This document shows positions 1 to 8,645 of a DNA stretch of 64,000 nt, piece after piece. The stretch covers positions 1-64,000 of the forward strand of contig NZ_RHQN01000007.1 of the NCBI RefSeq assembly GCF_003935425.1, in the 5' to 3' direction. Origin of the DNA: Pseudomonas sp. v388 (GTDB lineage: Bacteria > Pseudomonadota > Gammaproteobacteria > Pseudomonadales > Pseudomonadaceae). The translations under genes were made by a program, and so were the position numbers. The notes beneath the pieces were generated by a model. It saw nothing but the letters and a program-made list of their open reading frames with translations, ran no database searches and was not told the DNA's origin. Every line of letters begins with the position of its first letter. Within the stretch, counting starts at the first letter, position 1.

Positions 1-865
1 CCAGCGCGCCGGCCGGTTCGGTGATCGAACGGGTGTCGTCGTAGATGTCCTTGATCGCCGCGCAGATTTCGTCGGTATTGACCGTGATCACCTCGTCCAC
101 GTAGTGCCGGCAGACTTCGAAGGTGTGATGACCGATCTGCGCCACCGCCACGCCGTCGGCGAACAGCCCGACCTGATTCAGCACCACCCGCTCGCCGGCG
201 GCCATGGCCGCCTGTAGACAATTGGAGTCATCCGGCTCCACGCCGATCACCTTGATCTCCGGGCGCAGGTATTTCACGTAGGCCGCGATCCCGGCGATCA
301 AGCCGCCGCCGCCCACCGGCACAAAAATCGCGTCCAGCGCGCCCGGCTGCTGGCGCAGGATTTCCATGGCGACCGTGCCTTGCCCGGCGATGGTGTCGGG
401 GTCGTCATACGGGTGGATGTAGACCAGCCCTTGCTCATCCACCAGTTTCAGCGAGTACGCCAGCGCTTCGGGAAACGAATCGCCGTGCAACAGCACCTGC
501 GCGCCCCGTGAACGCACGCCCTCGACCTTGATTTCCGGCGTGGTCTTGGGCATCACGATGGTCGCCGCGATACCCAGTTCCCGGGCCGCCAGCGCCAGGC
601 CCTGGGCGTGGTTGCCCGCTGAAGCCGTGACCACGCCCCGCGCCAGTTCCTCGGCAGACAGTTGCGCCAGCTTGTTGTAGGCGCCGCGAATCTTGAAGGA
701 AAACACCGGTTGCAGGTCTTCGCGCTTGAGCAGCACCTGGTTGCCCAGCCGCTCGGACAGCTGGCGGGCGCCGTGCAGCGGGGTTTCCACGGCAACGTCG
801 TAGACACGGGAGGTGAGGATCTTGCGTGCGTAGTGGTTCAGCAGATCGGTCTGGCCGTGGCTCAT
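1..865 (-). CDS. ilvA: Threonine ammonia-lyase (threonine deaminase), 3' end outside the window
   Basis: This enzyme deaminates threonine to 2-oxobutanoate, the first committed step of isoleucine synthesis, in the cytoplasm with pyridoxal phosphate. About 288 N-terminal codons are visible and the C-terminal regulatory part lies beyond base 1. The PLP lysine is in SFKIRGAYN (about K58), ASAGNHAQG follows, and the phosphate-binding glycine loop GGGGLIAG is near residue 180. The start (ATG at 865) overlaps the stop of a 31-codon upstream ORF as ATGA, and its own Shine-Dalgarno is weak, so translational coupling is likely. An upstream leader with Ile, Thr and Val codons suggests control by charged-tRNA supply, as in enteric ilv operons. 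Catabolic threonine deaminase is less likely given this leader; the visible part alone does not show the regulatory domains that would settle it. Confidence 0.93.
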   Translation of the reverse strand, partial: MSHGQTDLLNHYARKILTSRVYDVAVETPLHGARQLSERLGNQVLLKREDLQPVFSFKIRGAYNKLAQLSAEELARGVVTASAGNHAQGLALAARELGIAATIVMPKTTPEIKVEGVRSRGAQVLLHGDSFPEALAYSLKLVDEQGLVYIHPYDDPDTIAGQGTVAMEILRQQPGALDAIFVPVGGGGLIAGIAAYVKYLRPEIKVIGVEPDDSNCLQAAMAAGERVVLNQVGLFADGVAVAQIGHHTFEVCRHYVDEVITVNTDEICAAIKDIYDDTRSITEPAGAL

Positions 866-957
866 CGCGTCGTCGCCTTATGCAATGGCTGTTGCGCGGC
901 GTGGACGAACAGCTGAAGGGTGGCGAAACGAGAGATAGAGCGGAGGATAGCGATCAT
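862..957 (-). CDS. 31-residue upstream ORF coupled to ilvA
   Basis: This short ORF begins MIAILRSISRF and ends HKATTR. It has a clear Shine-Dalgarno (AGGAG, about 8 nt before the ATG). Its TGA overlaps the ilvA ATG (ATGA, 862-865). It lies downstream of the attenuator hairpin, so it is translated only when the transcript reads through. It may serve to load ribosomes onto ilvA, whose own ribosome binding site is poor. It resembles ilv leader peptides in being rich in Ile, Leu and Ala, but no hairpin follows it. Whether the peptide itself has a role cannot be told from the sequence. Confidence 0.6.
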   Translation of the reverse strand: MIAILRSISRFATLQLFVHAAQQPLHKATTR

Positions 958-990
958 GTCTGACTCCTGGTTCTGAAAGTAGCCCGGGAG

Positions 991-1020
991 ACAGAAGAAA
1001 CCCGCCTCCAGGGCGGGTTT
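991..1020 (-). terminator. Attenuator terminator hairpin upstream of ilvA
   Basis: In RNA sense the minus strand reads AAACCCGCC (1020-1012), loop CTGGA, GGCGGGTTT (1006-998), then a pyrimidine tract CTTCTGTCT. The 9-bp perfect stem is GC-rich and followed by a U-rich stretch, as expected of an intrinsic terminator. It stands between the leader peptide and ilvA, so it would stop transcription before ilvA unless the 5' arm is taken by the upstream antiterminator segment. The opposite strand has an even better T run, so it could also act on plus-strand transcripts. Confidence 0.75.
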
Positions 1021-1044
1021 TTTGCAAACGTCGGCTAACCCGCC
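1012..1044 (-). promoter_or_regulatory. Antiterminator pairing that competes with the ilvA attenuator
   Basis: GGCGGGTT at 1044-1037, which spans the last leader codons and the first base of its stop codon, is perfectly complementary over 8 bp to AACCCGCC at 1019-1012, the 5' arm of the terminator. The two pairings exclude each other. A ribosome finishing the leader would cover 1044-1037 and leave the terminator free; a ribosome stalled on the Ile/Thr/Val codons upstream would expose it and let the antiterminator form. This is the standard logic of amino-acid attenuators. Confidence 0.72.
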
Positions 1045-1100
1045 ATGACTGGAATGACGGTAATAATAATCTGGCCGATGTTTTGCTTGGATATGTGCAT
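1035..1100 (-). CDS. ilvA leader peptide rich in Ile/Val/Thr codons
   Basis: A 21-codon ORF starts MHISKQNIGQ and continues IIITVIPVMAG. Codons 11-18 are ATT ATT ATT ACC GTC ATT CCA GTC, that is four Ile, one Thr and two Val within eight codons, with a rare ATA Ile at codon 3 and another Ile at codon 8. The TAG stop abuts the antiterminator segment. No Shine-Dalgarno precedes the ATG, and the inferred promoter places the transcript start only about 3-5 nt upstream, so the message is probably leaderless. An in-frame stop lies upstream and there is no alternative start. The peptide most likely only senses charged tRNA. Confidence 0.72.
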   Translation of the reverse strand: MHISKQNIGQIIITVIPVMAG

Positions 1101-1109
1101 GGGCTGGAG

Positions 1110-1137
1110 GTTATGGCGAGCAGGGCGATCAAGTCAA
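1110..1137 (-). promoter_or_regulatory. Probable sigma-70 promoter for the ilvA leader transcript
   Basis: On the minus strand TTGACT (1137-1132) is followed after 16 bp by CATAAC (1115-1110). The -35 matches the consensus at 5 of 6 positions and the -10 at 4 of 6. The predicted start point, near 1103-1105, would put the leader-peptide ATG almost at the 5' end of the RNA. Confidence 0.5.
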
Positions 1138-1312
1138 GCCGTCAGTCGTATCGGGTCGTTGTCGGCAGCCAAAGGTAAATCCCTTGACCGGCGTCTCGTT
1201 TCCTTCTCGAGACCGACATTTTTCCTTCATCTCGGCACTTTACAGTCGATAAGACGGTCATTGATTCCGACTTCAACCAACACAAACGTACATGAGCCAA
1301 GAGGGTGCACCC

Positions 1313-1399
1313 ATGGATGACTATCAAGAAGAATGGCTCGAATACCGCGCATCCGAACACGATCCGGTAGAGCCTGCCGACGACGCCACCGAGTTGTGA
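1313..1399 (+). CDS. Small acidic protein, 28 residues
   Basis: The ORF reads MDDYQEEWLEYRA and ends ADDATEL. It carries roughly a third Asp and Glu and no Cys. A Shine-Dalgarno-like AGAGGG lies about 7-12 nt before the ATG at 1313. An in-frame ATG at 1292 exists but lacks a ribosome binding site. The ORF runs toward the AraC-type gene and ends 4 bp short of it. I believe similar short acidic ORFs occur in other pseudomonads, but this is memory and not a search. Function is unknown. Confidence 0.5.
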   Translation: MDDYQEEWLEYRASEHDPVEPADDATEL

Positions 1400-1403
1400 C
1401 GGT

Positions 1404-2444
1404 TCAGCTGCCCTGACGCTGGCTGCGGCGGAACTCTCCGGGAGTCTGGCCATTCCAGCGTTTGAAGGCACGTTGAAACGCCTCGGCCGAGGCGAATCCC
1501 AATAAATAGGCAATCTCTCCGAAAGCCAGTTCGGTATCGCGGATATACGTCATTGCCAGATCACGGCGGGTGTCGTTGAGCACCGCACGATACTGGGTTC
1601 CTTCCTCTGCCAACTTGCGGCGCAGTGTCCAGGTCGGCAGCTTGAGTCTGGCCGCCACTTCCTCCAGGTCCGGTTCCCGGCCTCCGCTCAACAGCGGCCC
1701 CAGCAACTGGATGATGCGCTCACGCAGGCTGCGGGTGCGGGTCAGTTGGTCCAGTTCCTTTTCACACAGCTGCAACAGATGCTTCCAGGTGCTCGGACAA
1801 TGGTCCGGATTGCGCAGGGCCAGGCTTGCATGATCCAGGCGCAGCTGATTGGTCGTGGCGCCGAACACCGGCTGCTGTTCACTGAGAAAGCTGTAGTCCG
1901 CCGCATAGTCAGGTGCGTCGAATTCGATCTCGACCCTGTGGGCCTTGATCGGCGCCTGGGCCAGGGCGGACAACTGCACGATCCAGCCAGACAGAATCGA
2001 ATCCACTACGAAGCGGTTGTAGGCGTTGTACGGGCTGATCGAGTAAAAGCGCAGCCAGGCGCCGCCGGCATCTTCGTGCAAACTCGACTGGCCACGGTAG
2101 TTGGCGCCGTACAGCGGTTCGAATCGGGTCAAGACCCGCGCCGCCTCGCGCACGTTGGGTGCCTGGGCGGCGGTGACACCAGCCAGGCCGGCCTGAGCCA
2201 GACGGCTGAGCCGGCCCATGCGCAGGCCCAACGCCGGTTGACCGGTCAGTTGCACGGCGGCGTGACCCAGGCGCATGTAGCGCGGAATCGACAGGCGTGC
2301 GCCAGCTTCGCTCAGGCGCAAGGCATCCAGGCCGTATTGCTTCAGCAGCGGATCAGGATCTTCACCGAAACTGCGGATTGCGTCGGCAAGGTTTTGCACG
2401 AAACCTACTGAAAGGTCCCCAAGGCGTATGCTCAGGCCGGGCAT
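1404..2444 (-). CDS. AraC-family transcriptional regulator with arabinose-binding-like N-terminal domain
   Basis: This is a 346-residue DNA-binding regulator. The N-terminal ~200 residues resemble the domain seen in OruR/ArgR-like and related Pseudomonas AraC proteins (PF12625 type), with the region around LGLRMGRLS-LAQAGLAGVTA. The C-terminal ~85 residues carry the two helix-turn-helix units: LEEVAARLKLPTWTLRRKLAEEG, then FGEIAYLLGFASAEAFQRAF, ending in the usual PGEFRR. It starts 2 bp after the stop of the nitrilase-fold gene, which is upstream in transcription, so the two are probably co-transcribed and the regulator may respond to a metabolite linked to that protein. The effector cannot be inferred. 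Confidence 0.88.
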   Translation of the reverse strand: MPGLSIRLGDLSVGFVQNLADAIRSFGEDPDPLLKQYGLDALRLSEAGARLSIPRYMRLGHAAVQLTGQPALGLRMGRLSRLAQAGLAGVTAAQAPNVREAARVLTRFEPLYGANYRGQSSLHEDAGGAWLRFYSISPYNAYNRFVVDSILSGWIVQLSALAQAPIKAHRVEIEFDAPDYAADYSFLSEQQPVFGATTNQLRLDHASLALRNPDHCPSTWKHLLQLCEKELDQLTRTRSLRERIIQLLGPLLSGGREPDLEEVAARLKLPTWTLRRKLAEEGTQYRAVLNDTRRDLAMTYIRDTELAFGEIAYLLGFASAEAFQRAFKRWNGQTPGEFRRSQRQGS

Positions 2445-2446
2445 GC

Positions 2447-3592
2447 TCAGAGCCAGACGTTGATCAAGCGCGCACCGGTTGGGGCGAGCGCCTGGGTTGC
2501 CGGTTGAACCACGGTTCGGCCTGCCTGACTGACGAAACTCTGGCCGGAGCTGCCCTGGTTCCAGAACTGCCCATGCATGAACACGCTGATACTCGCCCGA
2601 GCGGTGCTTTGCGGCACGCGGCCCGTCAGGGTCAACCGGTGCCAGGCCTGTTCTTCCGTGAGGGTGTCGTCCGGCAGATCGATGTTCGCCCGGGCGCTCT
2701 GGTCGCGATAGCCGCGCCAGGGGCCCGACCAGCCGGCCTTGCCGGTCACGAACGCCGGAACCGCGATCAGCTCGGCGCCGCTTTCGTTCAGGCGGGCATA
2801 GTTGCCTGGGTACCAGCTGTCACTGCCGATCAATACGGCCAGTCGTCCGGCGGGGGTGTCGATGACGTGCAGTGGCGCGTGGCTGTCCGGACTGACATAG
2901 CGGCGGCGATGGTGGCTGGGGTAGATCTGCCGTTGCGGCTGGCTCAGCGGTCGACCATCACTGCCGAAGGTAAGGCTCACGTTGTACAGCGCGCCACGGC
3001 CGCTGCGCAGTCGGCCGTCTATCAGGCTTGGATCGGGCAGCACGATGGAGCCGGCCACCAGCGTGACGCCGAACTCCCGGGCCAGGCCGCCAAACAGCCG
3101 CTGATAATCCTCGGCCATGGAGCGCGCTTTCATGCGCATGCGGGCATCATCCAGGCGGTTGTCGCCTTCGGTGCCGAGCAGTGCGCCGAGGAACTTGAGC
3201 GGATTGCTCCAGGCCAGCCAGTCCATGGCCTGTTCGACGGTTTCGGCGCTGTAGAACTGATTCTTTTCACCTGTGGCGAACAGCCAGGTGCCGATATGTT
3301 CCGGCAGCACGACCACGGTCCTGGAGCTGAGCAGGCCCTGATCGCGGGCTTGCTCCAGATAGGCGGCGAGCTTGCGATGCAGGCGCCCCAAATCCTGATA
3401 GTCGGTGGGGAACAGCTCAGGTTCGATGCCCAGCAGGTTGCCACGCTTGCCGGGTTGTCCGCTGTCGATTACCAGCCGAGCGCGCAGATCGGACAGATAA
3501 TGGCCCATCGGGCGTTGTCCGGTCCACAGGCCGTAACTGGCCAGCGCGGCTACGCTGACCACCAGCAGGCAGACAATCAGGAATTTACGCAT
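2447..3592 (-). CDS. Nitrilase-fold (carbon-nitrogen hydrolase) protein lacking the catalytic Cys
   Basis: This 381-residue protein starts with a signal peptide or membrane anchor (MRKFLIVCLLVVSVAALAS), so it is probably periplasmic or inner-membrane anchored. Nitrilase-superfamily landmarks are present: Glu in VVVLPEHIG (about E98) and the strand-turn LAVLIGSDSWYPGNY near residue 256. In active members the last motif reads I-C-x-D-x-W; here the Cys position is Gly (codon GGC confirmed). The Lys region (SQPQRQIYPSHHRRRY) also has no obvious catalytic Lys. It is therefore probably not a classical amidase; a binding or sensory role, or different chemistry, is possible. It sits directly upstream of the AraC-type regulator gene. 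Confidence 0.7.
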   Translation of the reverse strand: MRKFLIVCLLVVSVAALASYGLWTGQRPMGHYLSDLRARLVIDSGQPGKRGNLLGIEPELFPTDYQDLGRLHRKLAAYLEQARDQGLLSSRTVVVLPEHIGTWLFATGEKNQFYSAETVEQAMDWLAWSNPLKFLGALLGTEGDNRLDDARMRMKARSMAEDYQRLFGGLAREFGVTLVAGSIVLPDPSLIDGRLRSGRGALYNVSLTFGSDGRPLSQPQRQIYPSHHRRRYVSPDSHAPLHVIDTPAGRLAVLIGSDSWYPGNYARLNESGAELIAVPAFVTGKAGWSGPWRGYRDQSARANIDLPDDTLTEEQAWHRLTLTGRVPQSTARASISVFMHGQFWNQGSSGQSFVSQAGRTVVQPATQALAPTGARLINVWL

Positions 3593-3806
3593 AAGAGGTG
3601 CCGACAGCGTTGGGTAATTTGTCGGCTAGGGTAGGGCCGGGCTCCGCGCTTGCCAAGGGCGCCTGCACATTTGGATCAATAATCTGTCATTTTCAGTCAT
3701 TGAGTGTGGCCGTAGCGCTCTTTACTGTGGCGCCATGAACAGCCCGTCAATCCGGGCTGCATGCCGTACAAGAAGAGCGCCCGCAGAGGCTTTCGATTCC
3801 CCGTGA

Positions 3807-5864
<2,058 letters not shown>

Positions 5865-5893
5865 ATTTTAACTGGAAGATTCTTGAATGAAGG

Positions 5894-5916
5894 AAGGCGC
5901 TTAGGCGCCTTTTTTG
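5894..5916 (+). terminator. Intrinsic terminator after fadH
   Basis: AAGGCGC - TTAG - GCGCCTT forms a 7-bp stem with a 4-nt loop, followed by a T run. It lies about 30 bp after the fadH stop. Confidence 0.85.
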
Positions 5917-6221
5917 TTTTTGGGGTTTTCTCTGGAATTTGAAGCAAGGCCCTACAGGTAAATGGCTTTAATCCTGCTGTGTTTGTTCGCGGGTGTTAGG
6001 CTGTTTCGGCAAGTTACTTTTTGTAATAGGTTGTGTTGTGCATTTTAGTGTTTGGGGCTGGTAAATCCTGATTGAAGCTGTTTAAACCAATCTTGTTTAG
6101 CGGATTATATTCGTCTGTTCATTGTTTTTTTTAATGCCAATAGTCGCAATTGGATGCGCTATTTGTGCGTGGCCGGTGTTCTGCTGTCTGGATATTGGCG
6201 CGCTGAATTCAGGATGATCAT
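5917..6221 (+). other. AT-rich intergenic stretch upstream of the pyocin gene
   Basis: No convincing ORF is seen in these 305 bases. Composition drops clearly below that of the flanking core genes, with runs such as CATTGTTTTTTTTAATG, which fits acquired DNA. It must hold the pyocin promoter. I looked for a LexA box (CTGT-N8-ACAG) and for the repeated ATTG/GT motif of PrtN-activated pyocin promoters. Only loose partial matches are present, so no regulator is called. AGGATG about 10 nt before the ATG at 6222 is the likely ribosome binding site. Confidence 0.5.
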
Positions 6222-6776
6222 ATGCCACAGAATCAAATAACACTCCCTCCCGTTTATGTGGGGGCGGAGCCGATCAGCACTAATTTTACCCTCGGAGGAT
6301 GGTCTACAGGGAGGCTGCCAGGGATGGGTGAAATGATGCAGTTCGGTCCCTTTATAATGCGGGCTGTCACCGAGTGGGATGCTCAATTCAAGAATGGCCT
6401 CTCCTTAATTGATTCAAGTCTCAGTCAAGAGCTTGGTGCGGCTCGTGGTGGTCGCCCTGAAAACATTAGTACGGTTGAGGGAATCCAACGAGAGTTAGAT
6501 TTGCGTCACCAACTTTCGGAACGGAGAAGATCTGAAATTCAGCAGCTTTCTTCTGCTGCGGATCAATTTTACGGTGGGGATCCGCTGGCATTGACGCTCC
6601 ATCAGCAAGTTAACAAGGCGATCCTGCGCATGGGGCGCTCTCGCAATCAGGAGGAGATATACAGGCTTGCACAGGCTTCGCACGAAGCCGCCTATAAACG
6701 TCGTTTCCCAGTCGAAGCACTTGGAAGGTTGAATCAACAGACAGCTGCATTACGCGCAAGGCTGGCGAACGTCCAA

Positions 6777-7010
6777 CGAGCTCAAGCCGAAGCGGCGGCC
6801 CGAGCAGCGGCGCAACGAGCCCAAGCCGAAGCGGCAGCCCGAGCAGCGGCGCAACGAGCTCAAGCCGAAGCGGCGGCCCGAGCAGCGGCGCAACGAGCTC
6901 AAGCCGAAGCGGCGGCCCGAGCGGAGGCAGAACGAGCTCAGGCCGAAGCGGCGGCCCGAGCGTAGGCAGAACGAGCTCAGGCGGAAGCGGCAGCCCGAGC
7001 GGAGGCGGAA
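6777..7010 (+). repeat. 39-bp coding repeat array in the pyocin gene
   Basis: Six consecutive 39-bp units (6777, 6816, 6855, 6894, 6933, 6972) encode the 13-residue unit RAQAEAAARAAAQ, with Ala at position 11 changing to Glu in later units. A seventh degenerate unit follows. The units keep the reading frame and would form a long, charged alpha-helix, as in colicin receptor-binding stalks. The fifth unit carries the TAG. Confidence 0.9.
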
Positions 7011-8063
7011 CAAGCTCAAGCAGAAGCAGCGGAAGCTGAGAGGTCTGGAAAAGAAGAGCTACTCAAGCAAGTCGCCAAGGGCATTTTTCAGTTTAGTGGC
7101 ACCGCAGGCTCACCGAGCGCCCAATTGCTGACCACGGCAGGCAGGATTCTCGCAGCAGAGGGCAGCGCGCTTACCTTGCAGGCCGCGATCCGGTCGTCAG
7201 TCGGCGCATTAGGAAGCGTTGCTTCAGGATTTCTCGTTGGCGTAGGCGCCCTGGTTTATTCATCCGAGCTGGGCAACGGCGAACTGCCGGAGCGTTACGC
7301 GCTCTCGCTACCGCTCTCGGAGCTGGGGGAGCTGTCAGTCAGTGCCCAGAACACAGGCACGGTTGAGGTTCCCGTTCGCTTAGGCTTCAGACCATCGGTT
7401 GATGAACAAACAGAGGTCATCGCCATTCCGGCTGACGGGGTTCATGTCTCGTCCTCCGTGCGGGTCATCACGGCTACCTATGATGCCGCACGGAACGTTT
7501 ACTCCGCCTCGACGCCCGATGATCCTGAACGCACTCTGATCTGGACGCCCATCGTTCATCCAGGCGACAGCTCGACCGCGCTACCTGTCGAGAGCCCACC
7601 TGCACCGGTGTACGAGGGTGCCACATTTGTCCCGTCTGAAGGCAGGATCGACACGTACCCGGAACTTGCCGATGCGCGGATTGATGATTACATTTTTGTT
7701 TTCCCCGCCGACTCCGGACTGCCGCCGCTTTATGTGGTGTTCCGAAGTCGACGTGATATGCCAGGAGCGGCGAGCGGCGAAGGGCAGGATGTTTTAACTG
7801 GTTGGCTAGGGTTGACCGAAGGAGAGGGTGCTCCGATACCGAAGCAGATAGCGGATCAGTTGCGGGGTAGAACATTCAGTAGCTTTTCCCAGTTTAGAGG
7901 GGTTTTCTGGAAGTTGGTGGCTGCTGATGAAATGCTGGTGCCCCAATTCTCTATTCTTAACTTGGATCGTATGAGGCGCGGATACTCTCCAGTGGTGACT
8001 GAAGATCAAAGAGTTGGTAGGCGAGAGGTGTTAGAGATTCACCACATAAATCATATCTCTAAA

Positions 8064-8071
8064 GGGGGGGG
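8064..8071 (+). repeat. G8 homopolymer tract within the HNH coding region
   Basis: Eight consecutive G lie between AAA and CGG. Seven (or ten) would keep the conserved HNH reading frame; eight shifts it and yields an early TAG at 8079-8081. Such tracts are prone to slippage in replication and to miscalling in sequencing. Confidence 0.85.
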
Positions 8072-8143
8072 CGGTTTATAGTATGGATAACCTTATCATC
8101 CTGACTCCTAAAGAATATATCAAATTACACGCAAGGGTGAATC

Positions 8144-8407
8144 ATGGCTGAGCTAAAGAAGCGATTTGAAGATTATACTGAATTAGAATTCACTAGCTTC
8201 CTCAAAGATATTTTTCTGGTCAATTCAAGGAGTGAGGCTGAGCATAATTCGTGGGTCAGACATTTTAGAGAGGTCACGGAATACCCACGTGGAACTGATA
8301 TTTTGTTTTACCCATTGCCCGGCGCAGACTGCTCGCCTGAAGGGGTGATCAAGACAGTCAAACAATGGCGCGCTGAAAACGGCAAACCCGGTTTTAAAAC
8401 CGAATGA
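8144..8407 (+). CDS. Colicin/pyocin DNase immunity protein
   Basis: The 87-residue product belongs to the Im2/Im9-like four-helix immunity family (Colicin_Pyocin). Family landmarks are the N-terminal ELKKRFEDYTELEFTSFLKDIF, an acidic surface with EAEHNSWVRHF, and the helix-III motif YPRGTDILFYP, equivalent to HPSGSDLIYYP-type motifs that contact the nuclease. It binds and blocks the cognate HNH nuclease in the cytoplasm. Its ATG overlaps by 8 bp the stop of the pyocin frame once the G8 slip is corrected, the normal bacteriocin-immunity arrangement. The gene is intact while the toxin is not, so it may now act only as protection against related strains. Its own promoter was not identified. Confidence 0.92.
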   Translation: MAELKKRFEDYTELEFTSFLKDIFLVNSRSEAEHNSWVRHFREVTEYPRGTDILFYPLPGADCSPEGVIKTVKQWRAENGKPGFKTE

Positions 8408-8645
8408 CCAGCAAAGCGACTGACTGATCCAAGGCGTGTCAGGGCGGTGCTAGACTGCCACCCTGACCGGAACATGCCAACCACGGATGACATGAATAAA
8501 CACATCACCACCTTTAGGGCCGTGCGTGCGGCGATCCTTGGTGCTCGCGACTGCGACATATCTGATTTCACATCAGCGACTGAGACTTCACAATCGCCAG
8601 CAAGACGCAACGCCGCCGGCGCGCTCCTCCAGAGCTCGACCTTCC

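Larger units (their letters stand above)
6222..8151 (+). pseudogene. S-type pyocin / colicin-like HNH DNase, disrupted by a TAG and a poly-G frameshift
   Basis: Intact, this gene would encode a bacteriocin of about 642 residues. It has an N-terminal receptor/translocation part, an Ala/Glu/Arg-rich helical repeat block (residues 186-263), an S-type pyocin translocation domain (about 300-480), and a C-terminal HNH DNase beginning near IPKQIADQLRGRTF and ending in EIHHINHISKGG-(A)VYSMDNLIILTPK. Two lesions are seen. An in-frame TAG at 6963-6965 replaces a GAG of the repeat. A run of eight G at 8064-8071 puts the last 27 codons out of frame; with seven G the reading frame continues to TGA at 8149-8151, overlapping the immunity start. 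The frame after TAG has no ATG restart nearby. The second zinc-binding His of the HNH fold (as in colicin E9 H127) is Tyr here. Inactive in this state unless readthrough and slippage occur; sequencing error at either site is possible. Confidence 0.85.

Noticed and set aside
1045-1320. Plus-strand ORF of 91 codons across the ilvA leader, starting MTGMTVIIIW
   Set aside because: The Ile run is the antisense image of the ATT/AAT repeats of the leader peptide; no ribosome binding site and a non-protein-like continuation.
5917-6221. Possible PrtN boxes or LexA site before the pyocin
   Set aside because: Only loose partial matches to the remembered consensus sequences; not enough to call a site.
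7125-8081. A separate 318-codon gene after the TAG in the pyocin
   Set aside because: It is the same reading frame as the upstream part, its first possible starts are TTG/CTG without a ribosome binding site, and its content is the C-terminal half of a pyocin.
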